A stretch of DNA of 64,000 nt from Rhodococcus sp. P-2 (GTDB lineage: Bacteria > Actinomycetota > Actinomycetes > Mycobacteriales > Mycobacteriaceae), in the NCBI RefSeq assembly GCF_016598535.1, contig NZ_CP066779.1:1674001-1738000 (forward strand). The letters run 5' to 3'. This document shows, piece by piece, positions 49,132-57,948 of this stretch. The notes under the pieces are model-generated. The model searched no databases, was not told the DNA's origin, and saw only the letters and a program-made list of their open reading frames with translations. The position numbers and the translations under genes are program-made. Position 1 is the first letter of the stretch. Each line of letters opens with the position of its first letter.

Positions 49132-49899
49132 GTGCGGCCCATCGACCTTGCGCGTGAACACGGGTTGTCCGCACAGGCGATCCGCAACTACGACGATGCC
49201 GGCGTCCTTCCTCTATCCGAGCGCAGCAACCACGGCTACCGGCGATACAACCCAGTTCACGCACAAGCCCTGCGTACTTTCCTCGCATTGCGCGGCGGCC
49301 ACGGGCACCGGCGGGCCACGGAAATCATGCGTGCGACCAACCAGGGCGACACCGAGTCCGCCTACCGCCTGATCGACAGTGCGCACGTAACCCTGCTCGC
49401 CGAGCGAGGAACTCGCACCGAGGTAGCCACTGCGCTGGGGACTCTGTCCACCACAGCACCGGCACATGTACACGGTCCAGCGCTGACGGTGGGTGAGCTC
49501 GCGCGCCGTCTCGGCGTTCATCCGGCGACACTGCGCACATGGGAAGAGCACGGCATCCTGCGTCCCGAACGCGAACAGGCAACGGGTTATCGCGAATACG
49601 GTCCCGAGTGTGTGCGCGACGCCGAGATCGCACGGCAACTGCGGCGCGGCGGCTACCGACTGTCGCAAGTCGCCCAGTTTCTCGACTCGCTGCGCGAGGC
49701 AGGCGGAGCGGACGCGTTGGCAGCGTTCCTCGACTCCTGGCAAGACCGGCTGACCACACGCAGCCGCAACCTTCTCGCCGGCGCGGCCCAACTCGATGCC
49801 TATCTCACGATGCTGGATCAGACCTGGCTGCGTCGTCGATCACCGAACGATCAAGAAGTCAGTTCACAAGCCGCGCAAGGCTCCTCACCATCTCACTGA
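49132..49899 (+). CDS. MerR-family regulator with two HTH domains
   Basis: A 255-residue regulator with two MerR DNA-binding modules: residues 1-65 (MRPIDLAREHGLSAQAIRNYDDAGVLP) and about 116-185 (LTVGELARRLGVHPATLRTWEEHGILRPEREQATGYREYG). Between and after them are helical parts; there is no clear ligand domain and no metal-binding Cys. The GTG start is preceded by GGAGGTGATC, nearly the full 16S complement. It is divergent from the EreB-like esterase. Its 3' end overlaps the convergent tetR gene by 41 nt. Confidence 0.87.
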   Translation: MRPIDLAREHGLSAQAIRNYDDAGVLPLSERSNHGYRRYNPVHAQALRTFLALRGGHGHRRATEIMRATNQGDTESAYRLIDSAHVTLLAERGTRTEVATALGTLSTTAPAHVHGPALTVGELARRLGVHPATLRTWEEHGILRPEREQATGYREYGPECVRDAEIARQLRRGGYRLSQVAQFLDSLREAGGADALAAFLDSWQDRLTTRSRNLLAGAAQLDAYLTMLDQTWLRRRSPNDQEVSSQAAQGSSPSH

Positions 49900-50524
49900 C
49901 GGTGTCCGTCGACGGCCACGGAAACTCCGGGAGATCCGCGCGCAACATCACCTGTCCGTGGAGCGAGGTCCAGATCGACACCGCATCGACGAAAGTATCT
50001 GTGCTGGTCGACTTCCCAGCATCGACACACGCTTCGAGATTGGTCACCAGCGTGTTGAATGCGGCCAACCCTCGCGTATCCGATTGTGGAGACTGACCTT
50101 TCGGCCGAGACCACCCGAACAAGACCCGATACCGAGCAGGCTCGGAGATGCCGAACTCGACGTATGCCGAGCAACCAGCATACAAACCCTCGACAGGGTC
50201 GGCGTGCGCGGCAACGGCGTCGGCCACGGCGAGATGCAACTGCTCCAGCGATTCGGAGACCACCGCTTCGACAATGGCGTCGCGATCGGAAAAGTGTCCG
50301 TAGATAGATGGTGCGGATATCCCGACCTCGCGAGCGACCGACCGAAGCGTCACCGCTTGATCCGATCCGGTGCGGGCGATGAGCGTCGCCGCTGCGGCGA
50401 CGATCTCTCCACGGAGCCGTGTGCCGCTTCCTCTTGGATTTCGGGCGCGAGTACTCCGAGATCCATTCGTCCCAGTTTCATCGGCATCCTCGGAAACATC
50501 ACTCACGCGACAAACTTTACACAT
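49859..50524 (-). CDS. TetR-family repressor of the MFS efflux gene
   Basis: A 221-residue TetR regulator: HTH at about 38-85 (GEIVAAAATLIARTG...LRSVAREVGISAPSIYGHFSDRDAIVEAV) and a WHG-type C-terminal domain. It is divergent from an MFS exporter gene with TTAC-N4-GTAA dyads at both ends of the intergenic space. One dyad covers the ATG at 50524, so the GTG at 50506 is an alternative start. Confidence 0.87.
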   Translation of the reverse strand: MCKVCRVSDVSEDADETGTNGSRSTRARNPRGSGTRLRGEIVAAAATLIARTGSDQAVTLRSVAREVGISAPSIYGHFSDRDAIVEAVVSESLEQLHLAVADAVAAHADPVEGLYAGCSAYVEFGISEPARYRVLFGWSRPKGQSPQSDTRGLAAFNTLVTNLEACVDAGKSTSTDTFVDAVSIWTSLHGQVMLRADLPEFPWPSTDTVSEMVRSLARLVN

Positions 50525-50528
50525 GTAA
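50517..50528. promoter_or_regulatory. Candidate TetR operator (TTAC-N4-GTAA), tetR side
   Basis: TTACACATGTAA, followed by GG; it covers the tetR ATG. Confidence 0.55.
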
Positions 50529-50567
50529 GGCGACGGGGTACGTTCTCATCACTAAACATCCGTAAGG

Positions 50568-50579
50568 TTACATTCGTAA
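50568..50579. promoter_or_regulatory. Candidate TetR operator (TTAC-N4-GTAA), MFS side
   Basis: TTACATTCGTAA, followed by GG, directly upstream of the MFS start. A further half-site GTAAGG lies at 50562. Confidence 0.55.
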
Positions 50580-50583
50580 GGAC

Positions 50584-52125
50584 ATGATGAATTCTCTCCA
50601 CCTCACTGACCGGCGACGATGGGCGGCTCTGGGCGCCCTCTGCACTTCCCTCGTCGTAGTCACGATCGACAACACCATCCTCAACACCGCCATCCCGACC
50701 CTTGCCCGCGAACTGCCGGCGACCACCGTCGACCTGCAATGGATCAACAACGCATACACATTGGCGTTCGCCGCCTTGCTCATCACGGCAGGTGGACTCG
50801 GCGCGAGATTCGGTCACCGTCGGATACTTCTGACCGGCCTCACCTTGTTCACCCTCGGGTCAGCCTTCGCAGCCCTCTCGCACACGTCGTTGCAGCTGAT
50901 CGGCTGGCGAACAGTGATGGGGGCAGCCGCCGCACTGGTCATGCCGGCCACGCTGTCACTTGTCGTCTCGATGTTCGTTCCGCACGAGAGAGGCCGGGCG
51001 ATAGGCATCTGGTCTGCAACCGCCGGACTCGGAATCGCGATCGGCCCTGTAGCCGGTGGCGTACTACTCGAACATTTCAGTTGGGGAAGCGTCTTCTGGA
51101 TCAACGTCCCATTGGTCGCCGTTGTGATAGCCGCGACGGTTTCTCTTGTGCCCTCAGTTGAAGGAATGGGAAAGGGTTCCTTCGACATCCCCGGACTCCT
51201 GTTGTCTGCCGGCGGACTGGCTTTGATCGTGGATGCCCTCACTCAAGCAAGCCTGCGCGGATGGTCTTCGCCCATCACGCTGCTGGAGATCGTCAGCGCA
51301 ACAGCACTTCTCGCCGGATTCGTCTGGTGGGAGCTGCGGGCCCCGGCGCCGATGACAGATGTGCGCATCTTCACCAGCCGAGTGTTCAGCATGTCCAATG
51401 CCATCTTGGCCGCCACGTTCTTCGCCTTGTTCGGAGTTCTCTTCACGTACACGCAATACCTTCAATTCGTTCGCGGGTACGGTCCATTGATTGCCGGCGC
51501 CGGTGCAGTTCCGTTTGCACTGGTGATGGCAGTTGTAGCGTCGAGCAGCGATCGTGTGGTCGGCCGACTCGGGGTGCGCAGTTCGATCGCGGGCGGCCTC
51601 ACGCTTATGTCCGTGGGACTGTTGGTCTTGTCGATCGCCGCAGGTAGGTACGCACCGTCCGGGATCCTCGCTGCGATCATGGCACTGGTCGGCGCCGGGA
51701 TGGGGCTGGTCATGGCTCCAGCCACAACTGCGTCCATGTCGTCGGTTGCGCCTCAACAGGCTCCGATGGCAAGTTCGATCAACAGTGTCGTACGGGAATT
51801 GGGTGGAGTTCTGGGTGTCGCCGTCGTCGGGACGGTCGTAGCAACGGTTTTCCGGTCCCGCTTCGAACCAGGAGTCGGCACTTCCACAGTCGATCTGGCG
51901 CAGATCCACGCCGACGCTCCCACGGTGGGCGCTGTGGCCGATGCAGCGAATCAGGCTTACAACTCGGCGATGTGCATCGGAATCCAGATCTGTGCCGCAG
52001 TCGCGTTCCTCGGTGCGTTGACCATCATTACGTTGTTTCCCGCACCACGTCGCCCGGCTTCTTGTCCTCCCGCAGACCCCGCCAACTCGGATGGCGAAGG
52101 CGTCCGGTTGCCGTCCAATCCATGA
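50584..52125 (+). CDS. MFS drug/proton antiporter, DHA2 (14-TM) type
   Basis: A 513-residue transporter with about 14 membrane segments. It has the DHA2 motifs VVVTIDNTILNTAIPTLA (helix 1), LGARFGHRRILLTG (motif A) and SATAGLGIAIGPVAGGVLLEHFSWGSVFWINVP (motif C of exporters). It exports drugs or toxic lipophiles. A second ATG at 50587 is better spaced from the AAGGA site. Expression is probably controlled by the divergent TetR. Its last 98 nt overlap the 3' end of ligD on the other strand. Confidence 0.9.
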   Translation: MMNSLHLTDRRRWAALGALCTSLVVVTIDNTILNTAIPTLARELPATTVDLQWINNAYTLAFAALLITAGGLGARFGHRRILLTGLTLFTLGSAFAALSHTSLQLIGWRTVMGAAAALVMPATLSLVVSMFVPHERGRAIGIWSATAGLGIAIGPVAGGVLLEHFSWGSVFWINVPLVAVVIAATVSLVPSVEGMGKGSFDIPGLLLSAGGLALIVDALTQASLRGWSSPITLLEIVSATALLAGFVWWELRAPAPMTDVRIFTSRVFSMSNAILAATFFALFGVLFTYTQYLQFVRGYGPLIAGAGAVPFALVMAVVASSSDRVVGRLGVRSSIAGGLTLMSVGLLVLSIAAGRYAPSGILAAIMALVGAGMGLVMAPATTASMSSVAPQQAPMASSINSVVRELGGVLGVAVVGTVVATVFRSRFEPGVGTSTVDLAQIHADAPTVGAVADAANQAYNSAMCIGIQICAAVAFLGALTIITLFPAPRRPASCPPADPANSDGEGVRLPSNP

Positions 52126-54307
52126 ACCGCACCTCACCGACGAGTTCAGGCCTCACCCAGACCGCCCCCTTTCGGTCATCTGCTGGAAGTTCCTCCTCGA
52201 ACGGACTTTCCTTCTGACGCAACGGTTCCAGCACCGCAAGCAGTGACTCCAAATCACGATCACTGAATCCGGTACCGACGCGGCCCACGTAGGTCAATCC
52301 GTCCTCACCCGGAATTCCCATGAGCAGCGCCCCGATCCCCTGCGCTCGATTGCCCTGTCCGGTGCGCCACCCACCGATCACCACCTCTTGAGTGCGCCAG
52401 TTCTTCACCTTGATCCAACTCGACCCACGCCGTCCCGGAAGGTAGACCGATGCACGACGTTTGGCGACGATCCCTTCCCACCCGGCATCGGTACTCACCT
52501 CCAACGCGTTCTCCGCCGTACCCTCGATCTGTGGGGGCACCTCGAGCTCACCGACCTTGCCCGCCAACGCATTCAACACGGTGCGGCGATCCGAATAGGA
52601 TTTCCGCAGCAAAGACACTCCGTCGAGGTACAGAAGATCGAAGGCCAGGAATATCGGTTCCCCACCTCGCTGGAGGAGGCCGAAATCTGTAACTCCCGCG
52701 TCGTTGTACGCCACCACTTCACCGTCGAGAATTACGTCATGACCGTCCAGCACCTCGGCCAACCCGGCAAGGGCTGGATAGTCCCCGGTCTTGTCGTTAC
52801 CCGCGCGACTGCGAAGCGACATTGTGCCCGAATGATATTCGAGGATCACTCGAATCCCGTCCCACTTGCCTTCGAAGGCCCACTCCTGCGGGTCGAGACC
52901 TTCGAGCGTTCCAGCGGTGGCAAGCATCGGCTCGAGATTCTTGGGAAACTCAGTTCCGAAACTCGCGTTCTGATCCTTCATCAGATGCATCAGCCACTGG
53001 TCGCCCTTTGTCCGGATCAGCGCGAATCGTCCCTGCACCCGTTCGCCGCTGAGGCGCACAATCACTTCGTCTTCACGCCACTTCTCGGTCTCGTACGTCC
53101 CGGAATCCCAGATCGTCATCGAACCGCCGCCGTACTCCCCCTTCGGAATCGTGCCCGAGAACGTGGCGTATTCGAGCGGGTGATCCTCGGTGTGCACGGC
53201 CAACCGATTCTCTCCGGCACTGGTCGGCACGCCCTTCGGAACAGCCCAGGACACGAGCACACCGTCCCGCTCGAGACGAACGTCGTAATGCAATCGTCTG
53301 GCGTGATGTTCCTGGATCACAAAGGTATTGCCCGCGCTCTCCTTGGTCACCGCAGCAGGGATCGGCTCCGGTGTCCGGTCGGCCGACCGCTTGTTGCGAT
53401 AGTGCGTCAACGTGTCGGCTACAGCCGCCGAGACCGGCGGATCCAGATCGCTCAGCAGATCGCCGTCGGATTCGACACGCTCCAGAACCTCGTCGAACAA
53501 CAGATGCCGTAGTTTCGGATCGTCGAGTTCATCCCAACTGCGCGGCGCGGCAACATAGGGTTGATCGCGACCGCGCATCGAATACGGCGCAATGGTTGTC
53601 TTGGCTGCGTTGTTCTGACTCCAGTCCACGAAAATCTTGCCTGCCCGGACATTTCGAGCCATCGTCGCGGTGACGAGATCCGGGTGAAGCTTCTCGAGCC
53701 CGGTGGCGATCTGCTTGGCGACAGTCGACGCACCACTGCCGTCCAAGGCTCGATCCAGTGGAACGTAGAGGTGAATTCCCTTGCTACCACTGGTTACCGG
53801 ATAGGCAGTCCACCCCAGAGTTGCGACCAGATCGCGAATCGACCTCGCCACCTCGGCGCACTGGGTCAACCCGACGCCTTCGCCCGGGTCGAGGTCGAAT
53901 ACAAGTCGCGTCGCCGGACCACGCTCGGAACCGTCGAATCGCCATTGGGGAACGTGCAATTCGAGTGCGGCCTGCTGACCCAGCCACGCCAGGGATGCAA
54001 CGGAATCGAAGATCGGGTAGGTGACGACACGATCAGAATGTTGCAGCGACGCACGCGTGAGCCACTGCGGGGCAGACGATGCAAGGTTCTTCTCGAAGAA
54101 GGACTGACCGTCCACACCGTTGGGCCAACGCTTACGAGTGCCCGGCCTACCGACTACATGCGGAAGCATGACTGCGGCGATACGGGTGTAGTAGTCGATG
54201 ACTTCGGCCTTCGTAGTGCCGCTCTCGGGGTAAAGGATCTTGCCCAGATTGGTCACGGACACGGTTGTGCCGTCGAGTGTGATCTGACCCCGATCCGTCG
54301 TTGCCAT
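52028..54307 (-). CDS. ligD: Multifunctional ATP-dependent DNA ligase D (NHEJ)
   Basis: A 759-residue LigD with the mycobacterial order: primase-polymerase (1-290; metal Asp in VFDLDPGEG at 138/140 and VDWSQN at 228), 3'-phosphoesterase (about 325-470; HYDVRLERDGVLVSWAVPKG, HTEDHPLEYATFSG), and ligase (about 475-759; adenylated K481 in EGKWDGI). It joins double-strand breaks with Ku; no ku gene is in the window. The start at 54307 has only a weak ribosome site; upstream codons to 54481 overlap the whiB promoter and are not favoured. Confidence 0.95.
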   Translation of the reverse strand: MATTDRGQITLDGTTVSVTNLGKILYPESGTTKAEVIDYYTRIAAVMLPHVVGRPGTRKRWPNGVDGQSFFEKNLASSAPQWLTRASLQHSDRVVTYPIFDSVASLAWLGQQAALELHVPQWRFDGSERGPATRLVFDLDPGEGVGLTQCAEVARSIRDLVATLGWTAYPVTSGSKGIHLYVPLDRALDGSGASTVAKQIATGLEKLHPDLVTATMARNVRAGKIFVDWSQNNAAKTTIAPYSMRGRDQPYVAAPRSWDELDDPKLRHLLFDEVLERVESDGDLLSDLDPPVSAAVADTLTHYRNKRSADRTPEPIPAAVTKESAGNTFVIQEHHARRLHYDVRLERDGVLVSWAVPKGVPTSAGENRLAVHTEDHPLEYATFSGTIPKGEYGGGSMTIWDSGTYETEKWREDEVIVRLSGERVQGRFALIRTKGDQWLMHLMKDQNASFGTEFPKNLEPMLATAGTLEGLDPQEWAFEGKWDGIRVILEYHSGTMSLRSRAGNDKTGDYPALAGLAEVLDGHDVILDGEVVAYNDAGVTDFGLLQRGGEPIFLAFDLLYLDGVSLLRKSYSDRRTVLNALAGKVGELEVPPQIEGTAENALEVSTDAGWEGIVAKRRASVYLPGRRGSSWIKVKNWRTQEVVIGGWRTGQGNRAQGIGALLMGIPGEDGLTYVGRVGTGFSDRDLESLLAVLEPLRQKESPFEEELPADDRKGAVWVRPELVGEVRFMDWTATGRLRHPSWRGLREDKKPGDVVRETT

Positions 54308-54422
54308 TTTCTCATTGTGCTGGATAGCGCTGTGTCTGGCAGTAGAAATCTGACGGATCGGAAACCTGCCGCTGCACCAGGCCACGGGCAAGACTGGTTT
54401 CTCGATGGGAGAGGAGACCACG

Positions 54423-54695
54423 ATGACAGTTCGCAGTTCCGTGGAGCCGTTGGTCGACAACAATTGGCGGATGTTCGCCACCTGTAAAACAGTGGACCCG
54501 GCGGTGTTCTATTCGCCGGGTGAAGAACGCGGACGCAATCGGGCTGCACGGGAAAGTTCGGCGAAGCAGGTGTGCTTCCGCTGCCCGGTCATTCGGGACT
54601 GCCTGACCTTTGCACTCGACACCGCCGAACCACACGGAGTATGGGGTGGGACGACACCGTCGGAGCGCCTTGCACTACGACGCTCAGCTGCGTGA
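54423..54695 (+). CDS. WhiB-family iron-sulfur regulator
   Basis: A 90-residue WhiB protein with cluster Cys C21, C51, C54 and C60 (C-x29-C-x2-C-x5-C), the GVWGG turn and a short basic tail (RLALRR). It is shorter than and clearly different from the WhiB3-like protein at 11944. The ATG at 54423 follows GGAGAGGAGA; an ATG at 54405 lies before this site. It is divergent from ligD (115 nt), so a link to DNA-damage or stress control of ligD is possible but unproven. The sub-family is uncertain. Confidence 0.88.
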   Translation: MTVRSSVEPLVDNNWRMFATCKTVDPAVFYSPGEERGRNRAARESSAKQVCFRCPVIRDCLTFALDTAEPHGVWGGTTPSERLALRRSAA

Positions 54696-54760
54696 ACTCC
54701 GCTCATACGAGACCCCCGTCACGTCGATACCGGACAAACAGGCAAGATGGCCTTGTGCCT

Positions 54761-55666
54761 ATGACACGACGCGCAGTTGCCGTGACCGCGATCTTCGCTT
54801 CCTCGATCTTGTTGGGCTCATGTTCGCCGCAGCCGCAGGCCCCTGCGGCAGCAGACACCACCACCACAGTTCCCGAGGCGTTCACCAAACTGCCCTCGAC
54901 CACCGCCGTGGACAAGTGCGGACCCCAGAGCGGGACCACCCTCGAGGACGGTTTCTTGACCATCGCCACCGATTCACCGGCGTACGCGCCGTGGTTCGTC
55001 GACAACAGTCCGTCGAATGGCAAGGGCTTCGAAGGTGCGGTGGCCCGGGCCGTCGTCGACAAGCTCGGATACAACACCGACCAGGTTCGCTTCACCACGG
55101 TCGCCTTCAACGACGCGCTGAAACCTGGCCCCAAGGATTTCGACTTCGACGTCAATCAATTCACGATTTCCGAAGATCGCCGCGCGAACGTCGACTTCAG
55201 CTCGCCGTATTACGCCGTCGCGCAGTCGGTGATCGCCTCTGACGGAAGCAAAGCGGCCGGTGCAAAGAATCTTGCGGATCTCGCCGGCTACCGCTTGGGC
55301 GCTCAAACCGGTTCCACCAGCCTCGCGGCAATCACCGACACGATTGTTCCGACCACTGCGCCCCGCGAGTTCGCGACCACGGACGACGCGAAAGCTGCGC
55401 TGGCCGCGGGCGAGATCGACGCACTGGTCGTCGACATTCCGACCGGATTCCACATCACCGAGAACGAACTGCCCGGGTCGGTCATCGTGGGTCAGTTTCC
55501 GCGCCCCAACGCGGTCACCGAATTCTTCGGGTTGGTGCTGGAGAAGAACAGTCCACTGACCGCGTGCGTCTCTGCCGCCGTGGATGCGCTCTACGCCGAC
55601 GGCACCCTCGAGAAGCTCGCTACCGAATGGATCACGGACAGCGCCGACGCACCCGTTCTCGAGTAG
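54761..55666 (+). CDS. Glutamate/amino-acid-type ABC solute-binding lipoprotein (solitary)
   Basis: A 301-residue type II periplasmic-binding protein (SBP_bac_3). The lipoprotein signal ends LLGSC (C21), followed by a Thr-Ala-rich linker. The core has GFLTIATDSPAYAPWFVDN, KGFEGAVARAVVDKLGY and DVNQFTISEDRRANVDFSSPYY. It resembles GlnH/GluB-type binders. No permease or ATPase gene is adjacent. It converges with the VWA gene (stops 1 nt apart). No clear ribosome site is seen. Confidence 0.85.
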   Translation: MTRRAVAVTAIFASSILLGSCSPQPQAPAAADTTTTVPEAFTKLPSTTAVDKCGPQSGTTLEDGFLTIATDSPAYAPWFVDNSPSNGKGFEGAVARAVVDKLGYNTDQVRFTTVAFNDALKPGPKDFDFDVNQFTISEDRRANVDFSSPYYAVAQSVIASDGSKAAGAKNLADLAGYRLGAQTGSTSLAAITDTIVPTTAPREFATTDDAKAALAAGEIDALVVDIPTGFHITENELPGSVIVGQFPRPNAVTEFFGLVLEKNSPLTACVSAAVDALYADGTLEKLATEWITDSADAPVLE

Positions 55667-55667
55667 C

Positions 55668-57323
55668 TCAGCCGGCGCGCCCACTGATCGCGCCGACGAA
55701 GACCTTCGGGATGTCTGCCGGTGCCGGAGCGAAGTGACTGTTACCGCCGGTGAGAGCCGAAATCTGCTCGAGCACATCGGTATCGGCGTCATCGGTGACA
55801 CCGATGGTGATGATCGGTACCGGCCGCGCCGGGTCCTGCTCGCGAGTCAGGGTGTCGACAAGTTCCTGCAGCGAGATACCCGACGGGTCGTCGTTCGCAC
55901 CGTCGGTAAGGAGAATCACCGAATTGATCGAGGCCGGATCGTAGGACTGTTGCATGGACCGATACGCGGCGAGAACGCTGTCGTACAAACCTGTTCCGCC
56001 GCCGACGATCGAAGAGAGATTGTCGATCCGAGACAGCAGTTTGTTCCGATGATCCGTGTCGCCTTCAGTTGCATCCATCCGGGCGACAGGTTCGAGTTCG
56101 CGGTAGTCCGTCCCCTCACCGAGGTCTACCGAGAATGCCCAGAGACCCAATTGTGCGTTGGCAGGAAACATTCGTATCGCGATGTCACCGGCCTGCGCCG
56201 TCGCGGCCATTCGAGTGACCCCGTCCTGCATGTAGTCCATGGACCCCGAGACGTCGACAACTGCCAACGCACGGGAAGGCCTGGACAGAATCTCGTACCG
56301 CGCAAGCGCTTTGGTGACCACAGTCGGATCGGACGGCACCAGTGACACGACCTTTCCCACTCCACCGGCGACCGGTGGGGCTTGATCCGCGCCGCGGAAC
56401 CCGAGGCCGGCAAGTACCGAGCGCCCGGTGTCCGATGTCAGCGCTGCCGCCAGCAGTTTGCCGGCGCCGTCCGCCGCTGACCAGTCTGCACCCACACCTG
56501 CCATCGGGTAGTCCATGAAGACCGAACCGGACGACGGTACCGACGCGGTGAGTCGACTGTCCGCGTGTGCGGCGAGATAGGCCTCGAAGGTCTGCTCGGT
56601 AGTCACCGCGGTCCCGCCGTCCGCGTCCACGGTTTGGATGCGTCCGGTCGAACCGGTTTCCTTCAGATTTCCGTACTGCGCTTGCGCCACCGGGACCAAG
56701 GCTGCCGATATGGACGTGAGGTCCCCGCCCCGCGACTGGGTCTCGGCAAAGGCTGCCACGATCGGTGCGCTGGAGACGGCACTGGTCAGGGGATCGCCGA
56801 TGTGCAGTGCTGGAGCGCCGAGGACGTCCGTCCATGCGCCGGGTGCCTCGGTGCCTGGCGCCGAGACGGCGACAACCGGGGTGGACGCGACCGAGTTGCT
56901 GATCCGGCGAACCTCCTGCCCGCTTGCGGAAACCTTGTCCAGCCATTCGCTCGAATCAGGTATCCACAGGGCGGGCGCCGTACCGTCAGCGATCGCCGCG
57001 ACAGTGAGCACGGGATCTTGCGGCGTCACGCTGAGCGAGATGCACCCGAGTTCCGTAGCGGGGATGGCAGCGGCGACAGCTTCGAGTCCCGAGGCGATCG
57101 ACGGATCGGCCGCCACGGTCACGGTTTCCGGGTTGTCACAATTGGTTGCCGTAGCAGCTGCAGCGGCGCCCGCACCGAGTTCTCCCTTGTCGCTGACGCT
57201 TTTGAATGTCACGGCGAATGCCGCGGTTCCACCGACTGCAACTACCGCCAAGAGTCCGATCAGAACCTGCACGGATCGAGGCATGGACGCAGGTGGTGCG
57301 CCGTACCCATGACGAGACGACAT
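55668..57323 (-). CDS. Membrane-anchored protein with solute-binding-like and VWA domains
   Basis: A 551-residue protein. One membrane helix (about 17-40), an extracytoplasmic region like type II solute-binding proteins (60-340: VTVAADPSIASGLEAVAAAIPATELGCISLSV), then a von Willebrand A domain (about 355-545) with the MIDAS motif DVSGSM and LLTDGAND. It may bind a metal and protein partners outside the membrane. The start at 57323 has GAAAGGA. Function unknown. Confidence 0.83.
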   Translation of the reverse strand: MSSRHGYGAPPASMPRSVQVLIGLLAVVAVGGTAAFAVTFKSVSDKGELGAGAAAAATATNCDNPETVTVAADPSIASGLEAVAAAIPATELGCISLSVTPQDPVLTVAAIADGTAPALWIPDSSEWLDKVSASGQEVRRISNSVASTPVVAVSAPGTEAPGAWTDVLGAPALHIGDPLTSAVSSAPIVAAFAETQSRGGDLTSISAALVPVAQAQYGNLKETGSTGRIQTVDADGGTAVTTEQTFEAYLAAHADSRLTASVPSSGSVFMDYPMAGVGADWSAADGAGKLLAAALTSDTGRSVLAGLGFRGADQAPPVAGGVGKVVSLVPSDPTVVTKALARYEILSRPSRALAVVDVSGSMDYMQDGVTRMAATAQAGDIAIRMFPANAQLGLWAFSVDLGEGTDYRELEPVARMDATEGDTDHRNKLLSRIDNLSSIVGGGTGLYDSVLAAYRSMQQSYDPASINSVILLTDGANDDPSGISLQELVDTLTREQDPARPVPIITIGVTDDADTDVLEQISALTGGNSHFAPAPADIPKVFVGAISGRAG

Positions 57324-57426
57324 TGATCGAATCCTTTCCGGCGGGACCCGCACCAATAACAAACCGATGCCCGGTTTATCCCGCCGAAAAGAATCCTAAC
57401 CCACGTTAGCGGTGAAGTAGCTCAAT

Positions 57427-57468
57427 GTGTAGATCTCGACAAACTAGGTGTAGATCTGGACAAACTGG
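57427..57468. repeat. 21-bp tandem duplication at the SRPBCC stop codon
   Basis: Two direct copies of a 21-nt unit (starting 57427 and 57448), differing at 3 positions. The junction contains the TAG stop of the SRPBCC gene, and the second copy downstream stays in frame (FVEIYT after the stop versus FVQIYT before it). Confidence 0.75.
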
Positions 57469-57875
57469 GCCAGTGACTTCTCCACATCGCCCTTGAGTGC
57501 CCGTGCCACGCTCGAACCGATCGGGCCGAACAACGGAGCGCCGCCCAACTCGGCTGTCAGCGCGAGTTCCGACCCGTCGCCCTTTGCCTTCACGTCGAGT
57601 TCGAGACCGAGCTTGACCCCGCCCTTGCCGTCTCCCTTGAGCGAGATCGCCTTCGGGACGTCGTACTTCTTGATGGTCCACCGAACGCGGTTGCGCAGGC
57701 CCTTCACGGTCACGACCGAGCTGATCTCGGTGCCCACACCCAACTGCTCGGGAAGTTCACTGCGCCATCCGTCGTGAACCACGAGCCAGTTTTCGTATCC
57801 ACTGAGATCGGACGCCTTGTCCCACACTTCTTGGGGAGGAAGCGGAACATCGATTTTCACTGTGAGCTTTGCCAT
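57444..57875 (-). CDS. SRPBCC protein, Rv0910 (toxin) family
   Basis: A 143-residue START/polyketide-cyclase-fold protein. It matches M. tuberculosis Rv0910 along its length: IDVPLPPQEVWDKASDLS, WRSELPE, VTVKGL.NR..WTI, SLKGDGKGGVKL and GGAPLFGPIGSSVARAL. Rv0910 has been described as the toxin of a type II pair with Rv0909. No small partner gene is visible on either side, so here it is either solitary or not a toxin. The gene ends in a 21-bp tandem duplication. Confidence 0.85.
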   Translation of the reverse strand: MAKLTVKIDVPLPPQEVWDKASDLSGYENWLVVHDGWRSELPEQLGVGTEISSVVTVKGLRNRVRWTIKKYDVPKAISLKGDGKGGVKLGLELDVKAKGDGSELALTAELGGAPLFGPIGSSVARALKGDVEKSLAQFVQIYT

Positions 57876-57886
57876 GGCAGAACAAT

Positions 57887-57940
57887 AAGCCCCGTGCGCC
57901 TTTTCCGTAACCGGAGGTACCAGAAAGACGCACGGGGCTT
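57887..57940 (-). terminator. Terminator of the acetate symporter operon
   Basis: 12-bp perfect arms (AAGCCCCGTGCG / CGCACGGGGCTT) that extend, after one mismatch, by CTTT/AAAG; on the minus strand it is followed by ATTGTT. It lies 8 nt after the symporter stop. Confidence 0.75.
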
Positions 57941-57948
57941 TGCCCGTA

